A stretch of DNA of 64,000 nucleotides from Ahaetulla prasina (Eukaryota; Chordata; Lepidosauria; Squamata; Colubridae), in NCBI RefSeq assembly GCF_028640845.1, contig NC_080540.1, positions 260,138,958 to 260,202,957 of the forward strand, given 5' to 3'. The translations under genes were made by a program, and so were the position numbers. The notes beneath the pieces were generated by a model. That model was not told the origin of the DNA. It searched no databases and was given only the letters and a program-made list of their open reading frames with translations. Below are positions 1-14,100 of the stretch, one piece after another (the first letter of the stretch is position 1; each line of letters opens with the position of its first letter).

Positions 1-650
1 GCATTATGCCGGAAAAAAGAAATCAAAACAGCTGCACTATAGAAAAACTACCACTCCCATGATACATACTGCGAAGATTTAGTTATAAAAGCCAATGCGT
101 TTGGTAACTGAATGCGCTAAAGCGGTCTTCCCGTCCAAGGTTAGGAATGTGCAAAAAGCTCATCCTTTTTTACCATGCGAAAGGCAGGGAAAAGGGGAAA
201 TTAAATAAATAAAAAAACGAGGTGCGAACCGCAGTGTAATCATGCGAAAAAGGAAGAGACAATGTAAATACTGGACCACGGACCACTGTCAGTGAAGAGA
301 GGAACTGGCCATAGGTTATAATATAATTAGGAAATCAGAATACTTGTGCAGTAATATCGTTTTGTCCTCGCCAGCTAACGATAGGATCCAATGCAAGAAT
401 ATATGCTTCGTGTAGAAAGGAAAATGAACTCGAGCCTCAAGGTGAAGTTTTGTAATTTCCCCCCTCCCCAAACAATTGCGTGCATTTCTCGCAATGCAAT
501 CCAGTACATACGTTCCAGCAATAGCGTTAAGAAAGTCAGTCAAAGGAAAAGTGCATATTACACCCGGTAGTCAAAGGGAATGTAGTCTCCCCCATTACTT
601 TTAAGAGGTGAAAAGTTCGAAGCTGTGTACAGCAAGGGTTACTGCGTGGA
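1..650. other. 5' flank, no coding exon recognised
   Basis: AT-rich sequence upstream of the CpG-rich promoter. In birds and mammals ARSK starts head-to-head with SKIC3, so its first exon (signal peptide plus start of the sulfatase domain) was looked for on the minus strand. No reading frame here has a hydrophobic signal sequence or the sulfatase N-terminal motif. The minus-strand frame at 316-543 resembles nothing I know. I see no other feature. Confidence 0.6.
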
Positions 651-738
651 ATCTAATGGAAACGTCTCCGCCGCTGAACCACAACTCCCATCACCACCGC
701 GAATGCTTGAACCGGACAACCTCGCGTGGTTTGCCCTC

Positions 739-746
739 TGACGTCA
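739..746. promoter_or_regulatory. Perfect CRE palindrome
   Basis: TGACGTCA, the full palindromic cAMP-response element bound by CREB/ATF factors, lies about 90-150 bp upstream of the SKIC3 exon 1 donor, in the CpG-rich segment. Binding is inferred from the motif only. Confidence 0.6.
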
Positions 747-800
747 AGGGAAAAAAAGGGAGAGGAGGTTGAAAAATAAATAAATAAATAAAAACTCGGC

Positions 801-811
801 GCGCCTGCGCA
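801..811. promoter_or_regulatory. NRF1-like site
   Basis: GCGCCTGCGCA is close to the NRF1 consensus (GCGCATGCGC type) with one deviation. It lies just upstream of the inferred transcription start of SKIC3, a common position for NRF1 sites in TATA-less housekeeping promoters. Confidence 0.4.
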
Positions 812-829
812 GTTCCCCCACCCCCGGAA

Positions 830-893
830 TTTGAGGAAACGATTCTCGGTGGTTGCCGGTACTAGTAGTTGCGTCTGGGTGCTGCGACAGAGG
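830..893 (+). other. SKIC3: SKIC3 exon 1 (5' UTR, non-coding)
   Basis: A strong splice donor, AGAGG followed by GTGAGT at 894-899, lies inside the CpG-rich segment and upstream of the first coding exon. The stretch before it has no ATG, as expected for a non-coding leader. Joined to the exon 2 acceptor at 2477, the start codon has G at position -3. The 5' end is a guess. Confidence 0.6.
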
Positions 894-2476
894 GTGAGTT
901 TGCCCGTTGTGCGGCCCCGGGCGAGGCTCTTTCTTGAGCCCTCGAGCGCGCTTCTTCTGCCCTTGTGCCTGGTTTCGGCTTCTTTGCAAAAGGAAAACAC
1001 GATGATTCTGGCGCTTAAACCGATTTCCGATTTCGTTGGGGGCAAAGCGCAAAGATCGGGCTCGCCGCGCGGTTCTGAATGCCACCCTCCTCCTCCTCCA
1101 TGTGTCCGCGGCTCCTTTTGCTACGTGGCCTTTGGCCTGGTCGCCTGAGGGTGGTTCCAGTCAAAGCTTCTTTTGCACCGGTGCCATGGCGCATCCCAAA
1201 CATTTGATGCAACGTCGCTTCCCGTTTATAATTCCCCTGGCTTTCCCCATCATTTTTCTTTCCCAAAGAGTCTATTAAAAAAGAACCTCATAAAGTATTT
1301 AACTGATAAAAGACATTTATTGCGCAGCTGCCCTACCTATTTATTGCCTATTGCAAGCAAAGCAGGACATTTCTGTAATAAAAACTTTGCAAGATCCCCC
1401 GAAGAAATATGCTGAATCCTCATTCTTGGTTATAAACTTTACATGTAGGGTACATGTCATCACATTTGCCGTGTACTTTTCAACCCGTGCCTTACATTTT
1501 CCTGCCGTAGTTGTTTTCCTGATAATTATTTTAGGCTCATTGGAGACAGATATTTGTTTTGTTGAATATGTAATTGTGAAGGACATGGGCATTTTTTTAA
1601 GTATAGCTATCGATGACAGCTATGATCTTAGTATATGTGATTATAGCTGTGCTAGCAAGTGTTGTGAAGCAGAATTATAAATTCAGATGATAGCAATGAT
1701 AGCCCACACAAGATTCAAAGAAATTCCTAATCCCTTCATATCTGCACCATGCTTGTAATTATGCTGCTTTACATTAAGGTTGCTTTTAACAAATAGCATA
1801 AAATATTTTGAATACCCTGGCTGGAGGGTTCCCTCTGCAGACCATTAAAATAATACTTCTAGAAATGGTCTATTATTGAGAGATCTCTGAAAGTGAAAGA
1901 CATGTTTTATTCAAAATGCTTAATTTGGCTGGGTTGATCTGAGAAACAACATAATTGTGGGAGAAAATAAGCAGAATGAAATAATGTTTTTTGTTTATTT
2001 TTTGTCATTGAACTAAAACACTTATTTAATTGCCATGAAAAGAAAATTATATTAGCTCAACATTCCAGAGAAATGCATTCCACAAATTCTGCAAAATGAG
2101 GGATGAATGGAAAGGCATAGGCATCCAAAGCGGGGAGACATATGACAAAGTACATATATCACAATGCAAACTGTGGTATTTACTTATTGTACTTACATCT
2201 GACATTAGGATGCAAATACAAAAGGCCAGGGCTTGGGTTGTGTTATTGCAACAAGTTTCATTATTTTTTAACACCACAATTATTTTGGATTGTGGATCCT
2301 GTATGTACTCTTTAGAGTCTACTTGTATTTTCTTATATATGCAACAGTATGTCTTTGTCAAACATGTTTCTTTTAACCTAGCTATGCTGCTGGGTAAAGT
2401 ACTATATTATTTTACAAATATACATCAACTGTCTTCATATGTATCAGTAACTTTCTTACATTAATATTACCTGTAG
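894..2476 (+). other. SKIC3 intron 1
   Basis: The first ~250 bases are still CpG-rich and may contain downstream promoter elements. The rest is AT-rich. I see no repeat or gene that I can name. Confidence 0.6.
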
Positions 2477-2478
2477 CC

Positions 2479-2568
2479 ATGTCAAACAAGGAAGTGAAAG
2501 CAGCATTGAAAAGTGCCAGAGATGCAATAAGAAATAAGGAGTATAAAGAAGCACTGAAACATTGCAAG
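2479..2568 (+). CDS. SKIC3: SKIC3 coding exon 2 (residues 1-30, start codon)
   Basis: The exon begins at 2477 after an AG acceptor, with two untranslated bases before the ATG. It encodes the conserved N-terminal helix. Donor GTAATC at 2569. Confidence 0.95.
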
Positions 2569-5075
2569 GTAATCAATAGTCAAATGTCATAAGTTGTCTG
2601 CATTAAAATGCTACAATATGTTCATAGTACTGGAACCATCTCTAGTGCTATTTCAGGGATGTCTTCACTTGCATGGTTCCTCTTTCTCTTTGCTGTGTAT
2701 TCTTTTATGCTATTTTCTGCAGCAGTACCTTTCTTATCCTATCTTTTGGGATTTGTTTTCCTTTTATAATTATATAAAACTTTGTGGTTCATCCTATTAA
2801 GCCAGAGTTTTATTTAGCCTACTTTGTTGAATGTATTTTTATTTATTTATTTTTATTTTATTTGATTTTTATACCGCCCTTCTCCCGAAGGACTCAGGGC
2901 GGTGTACAGGCAAAATAAAACCAACAATACAAATATACACGATTTAAATACCCTTAAAAAACTTATTTAAAATTAGCCTGATGTTAAAAATTATCGTCAA
3001 TTAAAACCCCATTTAAAATTGCTAAAATTCACTTTTAAAATCCAATTAAGGCACAATTGGCACAATAGGCACAATCACTTTACAGACTGCTGTGGATGGG
3101 GTTCCTACAACGTATTAAGCCACAGGGAGGCATGTGGCATTTCAGTATTGTTTAGCATCATTTGTGAATCCAACCACCGAACCAGGTTGTTAGTTTGTTT
3201 AGTACTGTTTTCAGAGACTGGCACTGGCAGGCTATTTTTCCACAAGCACTTTTATATATAATGAAAATGCTGGAAACTGAGCTATCCAGAACATATTTCT
3301 TGCTGTCAAGATTCTTGCACAATTGTAGAGGTTATATAAATTAATCTGAATTTTTGGGTAAAAAATTCCCAAGTCTTTCAGACAATAAATCTGAATAAGA
3401 CTTTTAAGCTGTTAAATCATTTATCTGAATTGCAAAAAGAGTAGTTTGATATTTTCATTTGAATTTCTGTTTAATAGGCAGTATTGAAACAAGAAAAAAA
3501 TAATTACAATGCTTGGGTATTCATTGGCTTAGCGGCGGCTGAATTAGAACAACCCGAACAAGCCCAAGGTGCATATAAGAAGGCTGCTGAACTTGATCCG
3601 GGGCAGTTGCTGGCATGGCAGGTATATATGATATTAATCCCATTTTCCATACCAACATGTTTATATCAATGTAGGCATATCTGTTTATATGAAGAAGTTG
3701 TAGATCTTCAGAAAATACAATAGTATGTTGGACTCAAAGATAATAAGCCTTATGTTGGATTCCTTCTGTTTGAATGTCACAAAATAGAATCCACCTCCTC
3801 TTTTTTTTCTTTGGTTTATAGCTCATTTGCATATGTGCAATATAATGTTTATTATTTAAGGTGCTTTGTATGTCTTAGCGTTATAAATTCTTCATTTTCA
3901 TCCCCCAGAATGGGTAGCAGAGCCTTGAAACAAAAAGTTTTGTCCAGTGGAAAACTCTGGGTTTTGGGTCAATGACGGTTTTTCATTCCTGTTGCAAATC
4001 AAATCATTAATGTTACATGATAAGGTACAGTTGGCAGTACCTTAAAAGATTATATGGGCGATCCTCAGTTTACATCCATTCGTTCAGTGACTGTTCATAA
4101 TTATGGCACTGAAAAAATGGATGTACAACCAGTCATCAAAGTTTCCACTTGGGAATGACTGATATGGTCACATAATCATGATTGGGGCACTTAGGTGTCT
4201 GGCCTCTAATTACAATGTCATAAGGAGCCAGAGTCACCTGATTGCCATTTGTGACTTTCCCTGGTGGCTTCCCACAAGCAAAATCAATGGAGAAATCAGA
4301 GGCATCATATGTTGCTCCGGTAAGTCGTTCCTGCTTTCCCTCTGGCCTGTAGCACTCCTGTGTATGGCCAGCACCAGCCCTCCCAGACCCTCCCCCAAAT
4401 TCATGCTTTTTTTTTTGTGTGGTCTGTGTCAGCTTTCCCTTGGTTTCCCCCACAACCCACTGCACCCCTGCATTCCTTCCATGGAAATCCTCCCCTTCCT
4501 ACTTAATGCTGTGTGTCTTTGGGTTATGATGGCAACCAGGAATGCTTAGGATTGCTGTTGCTAAACGATGCAATCATGTGATATCACCAATTGTGACTGC
4601 AGTCACTTAGCAACAACAATCCTAATCCCATTTACCATTGTGAATCAAAGGAGTACCTGTAATCATCTCTTGTTTGTAAAGAATAACTTTATATGTTCTC
4701 ATCATGAATGGTTTTAATTCATTTTCTATTATTAAATACATTGCATTGGAAAGTATAATCCATAAAAGTTGATAATTGACGTTGAAGCTACATTTCACAC
4801 ATCAAACATTTGCTTCCAAAGTGACATTCTTCAATTTCATCCAGGGCTTAGCAAATTTGTATGAAAAAAGAAATCATACAGATGTCAAAGAAGACTGGAT
4901 TAAGGTTTACGAAAAACTACTAGAACTCTATGAAAAGTAAGAAATAGTTGAAGATTTTTTTTGTCAGCTGTCAATTTTCAGTCATATGTATTTAAAATAT
5001 TATTTTAAAAAATGAGATTTCACCCACACATTCTTTAGGTGTGACTATTTTACCCCTTTTGTTAGTCTCTATACA

Positions 5076-5126
<51 letters not shown>

Positions 5127-8100
5127 TTAAGAACATAGATGTTTTCAGCAACAGAATTATAGTGAAGGATTGTTAGTAAGTATATTCCTTCAGTTAGGAA
5201 AAACCTCTTCATATTCTTTTTTCCCTGAGAATTAACTTGGAAAGAGGCAGCTAACAGCCCGCAGTATATTAAGTTTTCATCTACTCCAAGTGGTGTTATT
5301 AATGCTAAATTCTCATTCAAGATGACTGAGAAGAAGAATGCACTGTTATATTCCCACTGAAGTGATACCTATTTATCTACTCATTTTGCATGCTTTCAAA
5401 CTGCTAGGTTGGCAGAGCTGGGGCGAGGATGGGAGCTCATCCCATCACATAGTTCTTGGATCTCGAACCTGGGCGGCTGGTTTTCCATCTGAAAAGCCCA
5501 GCATCTTAATCACTGAGCCACCACACTTCCCAAAAGAAAATGGAGAAAGGATGACAGAAAGCTAGATCAGTAGTAATAGCAATAACACTTAGACTTAGAT
5601 ACTGCTTTACAGTGCTTTACAGCCCTCTCTAAGCGGTTTACAGAATCAAACTGATAAATATAAATCAAGAATAAGCAGGATAGGACTGCAAAATGCAGAA
5701 GGAGTTAACCTTAAAAATTGATATCTTTAACCATTTTTTCTCTAAGAAGTTAATTAAGTAATTAATAAATGCATCTTATTTTTTTAAGCACTGATCAACA
5801 GAAATGGTGTGAAGTATGTAAAAAGCTTGTGGAGCTGTATCATAAAGATAAACAATATCTTCAGGTTAGTTACTGTTTTGCTAATTTTTATTTTGGTCAT
5901 TGTGAACGGTCCCTTTTACAAAAAATACTTTGGGGTAAATACAGGAAAAGCTACTTGATTTTATATTAATAAATATTTGCTTTGTATCCCTTGAATTTCC
6001 TCAAAATTATGAGGCATTTTTAAGAATTCATGCGGGGACATGTTTGACTGAGTAGTATTCACTCACTCAATCCTAAGACCTCTTACCACCTCTTACCTCT
6101 TACTTTGAAGTGGTACTAGAACTAAACTTACTCTTGGATGCTGAAGCACTATTTGTGACAGGAAGTGTTTAGCTCATGTACTATGTCCTTTTGTGGGTCC
6201 TAGTGTGGTCAAATCTAGCCATAACTCTACATGTGTTTGTTTAACTTGATTAGATTGCTTATTAGACCCAATATACTGGTAGTTTGGCTTAGCCTGGGCA
6301 AATTGTTTGTGTTCTAAATTATGTTATACTCTCTTTTCATAATTACAGAGTTTTGCTTTCTGCTAGGCTGTTTCTCTGATCCTCCAGATTTTAGGTTTCC
6401 TCTGATTTTATTAATTTCCCTCCTAACTGTATTTTGGTTTTGGTTTTTGACCTTGTGGGTTTGCAATGGAATTTTTTCACAGCATCATTAGGATTAGAAA
6501 CATTTCCGAAATTTTGACTCAAACATTTTATGTCAATAGTGCAGGATTTGATCTCAGTTTTACTTCTGTGATTTGTAGGTTATTTGTCCTCATATATCAT
6601 TGAAGAAGCCACTAGGTGAATCAGAATTTTTAGAAATAAATATTGCAAGGACGCCTGTGATAAATCATTCTTTAGGACTTGGTATATTACTATGCCAGCT
6701 TGTGAATAACCCACACTATATTTGCATTCGATTGCTTCCATTAATGTCAATTTTTTATTATTCCATTGCCTTGAAATATGCTGGTTGTTTCTTCTAGAGT
6801 GCTTCTGTACTGTTTGAGGTATTGCTTTTCAAATATTAATGGAAGTGGATTTTAAAAAGTGGTTTTTCTCAAGTACTCATTGTTAATCTTTTACCTTGTA
6901 ATGCTTTCTTCACCATTGCTAATATCTTTTTCTATTTGTTCAATCAAAAGTAATCTATTTTCAGCTATAATTCCTACCAACATTAAATATTTGCTTTTGT
7001 AGTTTCAGCTAGCCTATTTTGAGGCTTCCTGATGAGTTCACATAACTTACTCATTATCCCAGTTAGTATCTCAGTTGCTCAAAACATCACTTTTGCTCCC
7101 ATACAAGGAAGAAAAGCATTAATTTTTAATTTTCATTTTAGAAACAAAATAGTATAGTTTTTCTATTAAAAAGAGAAATCACGAGAAGCAGCCAATAATT
7201 CTGATATTAAAATCTATTCAGGAGGTATCTTGTAGAGTGTTTATCTTTAATCTTATGCTAAACTCCAGGTGATTACATCTGTGAAATTTTCTTGGCAGTT
7301 TTACAGGTGTTATTTGCCAGTGCCCTTTTCGAGGTTTGTTTTCTTCTGTTTTCACAGTTTTAGTCAACAGCTGGAATTCCCAGATATTCCCTAATTCAAG
7401 TACTAACTAGACTAATACTGCTTAACTTCAAATCACTTGCTTTGATTACAGATGACCTGAATTGAGATGTTGTTGTCACTTTCTTGATAGGTGGTACGAA
7501 GCTGGCACAAACTAATAAAAATAAGAAAAGAAGGAGGTGCAGAGAATGTTGAACTTCATCAGCTTTGGAAGAAATTGGTCCAGTTGTTAGAAGAGGGCAT
7601 ACAACTGAAAGATAATGAAATAGACCAATTGGTAAGCAACGGGGCTGTCACTTAGATATAACACTTACTGTTTTTGAACCCTTTATAAAAATGCACCTCT
7701 AGCCTGGAAGTATAATTCAAAATTTTTGTTTTACTATGGTAGTAGGAAATTGACAGTTTGAGAAATACTATAAATAAGTACAGTTCTAAATTCTAACTTC
7801 CTAGTAAATCCTTTGACTAGAGACTGCTGCAAGCTGGATGAATCTGTTTGAGATCTGTTAGTTTTCTTGCTTGAACCAGGATCTAATGATAGATGAATGT
7901 ATACATACAAATATGTACATGTCCCTGTTTCCCCAGATGTTAGCAGGAGGCCTACTTGAAACAAGAGGTGAGTTCTGATGATTGCTTAATCTGTGTAAAA
8001 CTGATTGACACGTATCTCGGCTAATAGGAAGTAAAACCTCCAGTTTGTAGACGAGGAACCTGCTGATGTGTCAGCTTCCTTCTCCCATTGTCAGATTGTC

Positions 8101-11100
8101 TAAAAGGAGCTATTTTTAACATTTTGACATGTTTTTAATCGTTAATGTATTAATAGTCAATTTAATAGTTAATGGTTGTACCCCACTTTGTAATTATGTA
8201 AGGTCCCAAAATATACTTGAGTCACCAGAATGCCAAAAAGAGAGACTCAAGACAAGCCTTGCAAAAAGAAGCAGATTTTATTTATGGCCAAAAACAAAAT
8301 ACTGGGTGGGACTATATCCAGAACATATAGATACAATGCATGTGAGGAGATAGCCACACCTTAGGGAAGGTATGGCATCCTTTTTATACCCTCAGAGACA
8401 ACAGTTTAGTACCGAATTCTGGCCTCCTAATTTAGGTTTGTGTATTCCTTGTTGCCCTGCAAAGGAATAGAAGCCTCCCAATTAGTGTTATCTCTTCCTT
8501 GAGCATTCCTTTGTTCTCCCAATTGTTCATTTGGCCCCCTGGGCTGCAGGGAACAGATCAAAGGTGTAAGTTAGGGCTGAAGTGTAAATTATCTCCCGGA
8601 TGATGTCTGCACTGAGATAGGTACCATGCTCTTAGATGGCACAAAGAAAAATAGGAAGAAGATTGATATGGGTTCAGATCAAATGACAGGAACATATGTT
8701 TGACAAATACCAGCTACATTACAGAGGTAACAGAATATGTTTGTTACAGGAGATACAAATATAAAGGCATAATATATGTGATACAGATACAAAGGCATAA
8801 TATATCATATTTATGTTACAGATATAAAGGTACAATATATATGTGTTATACAAATACAAAGGCTATATATGTAGTACAGGAACCTAATGGTTACAGAATA
8901 ACAAGTTTCTACTAATTCTGGTATATCAGTATATTATATTCTAGTATTATTTATTATATCCTTATTATTGTTTCCCTTCAATTGTTTTTAATAATGAAGC
9001 TAAAAAAATATCAAATAAGTAAAACACACTTTTGATTCCTGATAGTTTTTTTTAAAGCTTTCTTTAAAGCAGGGGACTTGAGGAATTCTGGGAGTTGAAG
9101 TCCACAAGTCTTAAAGTTGCCAAGTTTGGACACCCCTGCTTTAAAGAATTGCTCTGTGAGTGAGATAGGTGGTCTCTAAATCTGATAGATAAATAAAAGC
9201 AGGGGTAACAATATGTGGGCCTCAAAATATTGTTGCATTGCAGCTCCTATTTGTCATTGGCAATGCTGGCTAAACCTGGTTAAGGATGAACAGAGAAATA
9301 GAAATTTGCCTAAAGAAATTCCTAAAGGAAAGCTGACTGGCTGGCTTGAAATTAAAAAAAGTGTGTCTTAACTATTTCCCTGCTTGCTTTTTTTTTTTTA
9401 AACTTTTTTCTTCCAGCATTGCCCCCTATGGATATTGGAGGTGGGAGTGGATTACTTTGAGAAAAGGAATGGTTGGCAAGAAAATAACTGCCAACTTTTT
9501 CATTTCTTTCTCCTTTAAGATCTAGCTACCCGCTGGTATCTTTATGTTTGAAAAAAAGTTCCGAAATAATATACCAACTACCGATAATTATTTGGCTTTC
9601 ATTTTTATTTCCTAACTAGTGCTGGAATAGGATTAAATGATTTTCAGATGATAGGCATACATAACACTGAGTTGGAATTTTGAATACGCCATAGTGGAAT
9701 ATAATGAAAAATAATAATGGTTGACCTTGCATGATACATTAAGCCCAAGTAAACCTCATTAGGGCTGAATATGCCACCATTAGTTAAAAGCTTGCTAGTT
9801 TTTGGCTTTGTTGTTTCATCTTACAATGCTTACATTGTTTTTTCAGTTTCTTAATGCATTTGAAGAGGCAATCAATTCTGCAGAACCAGTTCCAGGTGAA
9901 GAGCACAAAAAGCTTTACAGAGAATTTCTTCAGACTGTATCAAAAGTAAGAATACTATTGAAATCTGAAAGTGCATGTTGACCCCTTATCTATTTTGCTA
10001 ATTGTTTTTCTATTTCTATTAAGTTTCCTCATGAATCTTCTAGAATGAAGAAGGCCTGTAAAGAAATGATGATTGTCTATCCTAACATGAGTTATCCCCT
10101 GGAAGTTCTTTGCTTACACTTCATTCAGTCAGGTAATTTGACTTGTTTCTTAATTCTATATTAATTTTTATGAGTTTGTTCATTTTCCTATTCTTCTACC
10201 TGCCATTGTGGCGATTGATGCTCTCTTATTGCATATCTTGAAAAACTTCAGCTCTGCTACATTATGCTGATCAAAAGCTTGCAAGATGGAATTGAGTAAA
10301 AAAATTCCTGCATAACTTCCTTCAAAGTTTTGAAAGGTTGAATTTAATTACAAAGCTTGATCTGGACTAGGACATCTTAATCTTAATGTATATTAAAGAG
10401 ACTGAGAAAGATACTGAAACAGAGGTGGGTTTCAGCAGGTTCTGACCAGTTCTGGAGAACTGGTAGCGGAAATTTTAAGTAGTTCGGAGAATCGGTAGTA
10501 AAAATTCTGATTGGCCCCGCCCCATCTATTCTCTGCCTCCCAATTCCCAGCTGATCGGGAGGAAATGGGAATTTTGCAGTAACCTACCCCTGGAGTGGGG
10601 TGGGAATAGAGATTTTACAGTATCCTTCCCCTAGAGTGGGGTGGGAATGGAGATTTTACAGTATCCTTCCCCTGCCACACCTACCATGCCATGCCACATC
10701 CACCAAGCCACACCCACAGAAGCTGTAGTAAAAAAATTTGAAACCCACCACCGCCCTTAAAGTAGTTTTGTGTGTATGTCTTAGAAACTAGAATATTTTT
10801 GAAGGAAGAAGCCCAAGAAAAGGTAAATGGAAAATTATATGATATATTTTAGTGTTGCCAGATTTTTAAAAACATGAAATAAAAATTCCTTTGTGTGTAT
10901 TAGGTAACTTGACTGAGGAGGCCCTCAGTTGTTGTCAGAAACTTTTGGCTATTGAGTCAAGAAGTGGTCCAGCTCTGATCATTTTAGGGATTCAGTCTCT
11001 CCAAGAAAGAAATTACAATGAGGCTGAAAAAAAGCTTACAGAAGGTAAGTGATAACAGAAGGAAAGTGGGTCAGTAATCTATTCCAGTGATTGAACTGAA

Positions 11101-14100
11101 GTGGGGTCTCATCCTATTTATAAATATCCAATTTCTCTTAGGCAGATATAATTGAATTTGACCTAATTTTTCTTAACTGCCCCTATGGTTGCCATGTTTC
11201 CCTTCTTTCCCTCCCTACAGTCCATTGAAATTGCTGCTAAAACGACAGCTTGATCATCATAAAATTATTTAATGGCAGTATTGTATTGACTTTTTTGATA
11301 TTTAACCACAAATGCAAGATTATTTTGGGTACAATAATTCTCTGGAGTATGAATTGAGTATGGCAAGGACCATCTGTTTTTATTTATTTATGATATTTTA
11401 AATCAGACTTTCCTGCCAGGTTTGCAGCAGTTCAACCAGTGTCCAGTAGGATGGTGTAATTTAGGGAAGGTGCAAATGAAAATGCATAAATACCAAGAAG
11501 CTGTTTATTCTTGTAATCAAGGTAATTGTGAATCAATATAAAATGTTATTTATAAAAATATATAGACTGCTTTGCCACAAAACATTTCATAATGTGATTA
11601 TTATATTAAAGTAGTGAAAAACGTTGAAAGTAATGAAACAATACTTTTAAAACCCAGTTGAAACATGAATTGCAGATTTTACCCTATTCTTTTGCAGTCA
11701 GGAGCAATTCTAATAAAGAGGTTTTCAAGCCAGATTTGTCTGAAAAATAATTTCACAATGTCAGTATTAATAACATAAAATATCTCGTTGCCTGTAATAG
11801 TTCTTACAGTACTGGGGACTTACACATTTTTATTTATTTATGTTTACATTTTAAAAAGAATTGGTTTATTGGATTTTGTTACATTAAAGATTTCAGATAT
11901 GAGTATGTTTTCTTGATTTTAAAAAATATGGTAAATATTTTACACAAATTATTTTGAAGTCACAAAATTATGGAGCCTTATCACTGGTATCTTCCCAATT
12001 AGAAATACGAGATTATTTAATCTTTAAGCCTATATATGATATATGATCATGATATAGAAACTGAATTGTTTACCTATTTATAGCTTTAAAGAATCTGGAA
12101 CAACTTAATGACCTAAATTTCATTCAGCAACAAAAAAATATTGCCCAACATGTCAGAGCAAGAGCCTTCATTAAAATTCCAGGTGCTAACTATGCTGATG
12201 AAGCCATATCTTCCCTCAATCAGGTATGTGAACAGCTTAAAAATGGCTTTAATTAATAAAATATGGTGTCAGCTTTTAAAAATATTAGGTGCCTCAGTTA
12301 TACTCTACCAGTTTATGGAACTATATTAGTTTGTTAGTCAGAACTGGATTGCTCTTTGGTCTTCATTTTTGTGGGAGAATAGAGGCACAAAGCAACCAAT
12401 TTGTATCACTTTTAATTGTAATCTTATATTTTGTCAACATAGGACTGGACAGGTTAAACAAACTGAATTATATGTTTTTAAATTAAAAACCCTCAATTCA
12501 CATTAACTGTTTTTAAAATTATAATTATATGCTTCCTTCTGGCATGGTATTTAAAATGTTAGAAAACTCATGCCGGGCTGCTGTTGTAATCAGTATTTAT
12601 TGGTTAGATTCCATAAATATAGTGAATATAATTTTCTATGCTCCCTTTAGGAAATACAAGGGAATTTTACCTTCAAAAAAATTTGATGCATGTTACCCGC
12701 AATGTAAATCTTTTATTTCCCCAAAGTAATTGCTGAGTTCTTGGAATAGCCAGCCAGTTTCTGGCTAATGATTCAGTCTCTGAACCTTAGCAAATTGCAA
12801 TGACTTATAGGGTATACGTTATATTCCTTTTCATAAATCTACCATAGATTGCTAGGATTACCGTACTTAATTATTAATTGATGGTCAGATTTTAAGGAGT
12901 TGTACAACTTTTCCTTCATGCTCAAGCATCTTTCTTAAACCACTATTTATTTGTTAAGCCATTTTAAAGCTAATATTATTATCAAATCTTTCTGTCAAAG
13001 TTATCTTAAGAGAAATGAATATGTACAAATCCTAAAATAGGCTCCTGAACAGAATCTCTGGAAGACAGCCAGAATGCACTAAGAATGCTGAAGGGTAGTG
13101 AGATGAGATACCTTTGACATATTATTTATTTATATGGTTCCGGATAGTATACAAGGATAAAAATATAAACTGTAACATAAAACTCATGGCATCCACAGCT
13201 AAAACAATAAGCCCAATCACAACAAAAACAGATCAACAATAGCAGAGGTTGTCTAACCTCCTGGCCCAAATGCCTAGTTAAATACTGTGTTTTTTGGAGT
13301 ATAAGATGCACCTTAGTTTTTGGGGAGGAAAATAAGAAAAAAGCTGATTGGCAGGTGGATTGGCCTCCCGGAATACCCCCAATCAGCTGTTCTCAGAGGT
13401 GAATTTTAGCAACAGGTTCCTTGGTTGTGAGCTCTGTGCCTTGCTTTTTTTTCTGCCTCTGAAACTTCTGAAACACTGTTTCAGAAAAAAAAAAATTTCT
13501 GCCTCTGAAAGCCTGCAAAACAGAAAGCCTCTGAAGTTCTGTTTGGGGGCTTTTTTTCTGAAGCTCTGTTTGGGGGCTTTTTTTCTAAAGCTCTGGGGGC
13601 TTCTTTTCTGAAGCTTCATTTCTGATGCTTTTTTCAGCCTCTAAAACCTCAGTTTGAGAAGGTGGGTGGGGCTTCATTCGGACTATAAGATGCACCCTGA
13701 TTTTCACCCTCTTTTTTGGGGGGAAAAGGTGCGTCTTATACGCTAGGTAGGTCTTCAGCATCTTGAGAAAACCTAATCAGATGAGTGCCTGATTCAGCTG
13801 GACCTCTGGGGGAATGCCATTGTCCCCCATGATAAGCACTGCCACAGAGAAGGCATGACTCCATGGTCCAACAAGATACATTTTGATGGAAGAAACCTGG
13901 ACCATGATACATCTGGTGGCCTGAGCAAGGACAGTTGGAGATGGCAGGTCCCATAAATGGTATCCACATTATTAATGGATATGTGAATAGTTTTTTTAAA
14001 AGAGTAAATGGCAAGGATGTAGCATTTGATCAGAACTGACACTTGGTTGTAGAGGCTAGGAGTCTTTAATGATCATAATATCCATTGATATGGTTTCCAG

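Larger units (their letters stand above)
650..1150. promoter_or_regulatory. CpG-rich promoter region of SKIC3, possibly bidirectional
   Basis: GC content and CpG density rise sharply here compared with the AT-rich surroundings, which fits the CpG-island promoter of a housekeeping gene. There is no TATA box in a sensible place. The stretch contains a perfect CRE palindrome (739-746), an NRF1-like site (801-811) and a segment at 678-705 that resembles the ACTCCCA-type ZNF143 site found at many bidirectional promoters. Exon 1 of SKIC3 ends inside the region. The boundaries are estimates by eye. Confidence 0.75.

Noticed and set aside
653..1045. Minus-strand frame in the CpG island as a possible ARSK first exon
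   Set aside because: No signal peptide and no sulfatase motif; Arg/Ser-rich composition is typical of translated CpG-rich DNA.
831..1148. Plus-strand 105-codon frame over exon 1 and intron 1
   Set aside because: It crosses a strong donor and bears no relation to SKIC3; the conserved N-terminus starts in exon 2.
4178..4549. 123-codon open frame
   Set aside because: Inside a mariner-like element; no conserved motif.
13348..13619. Repetitive RKKAPKQ-type frames on both strands
   Set aside because: They come from a ~31-bp tandem repeat within a DNA transposon remnant.
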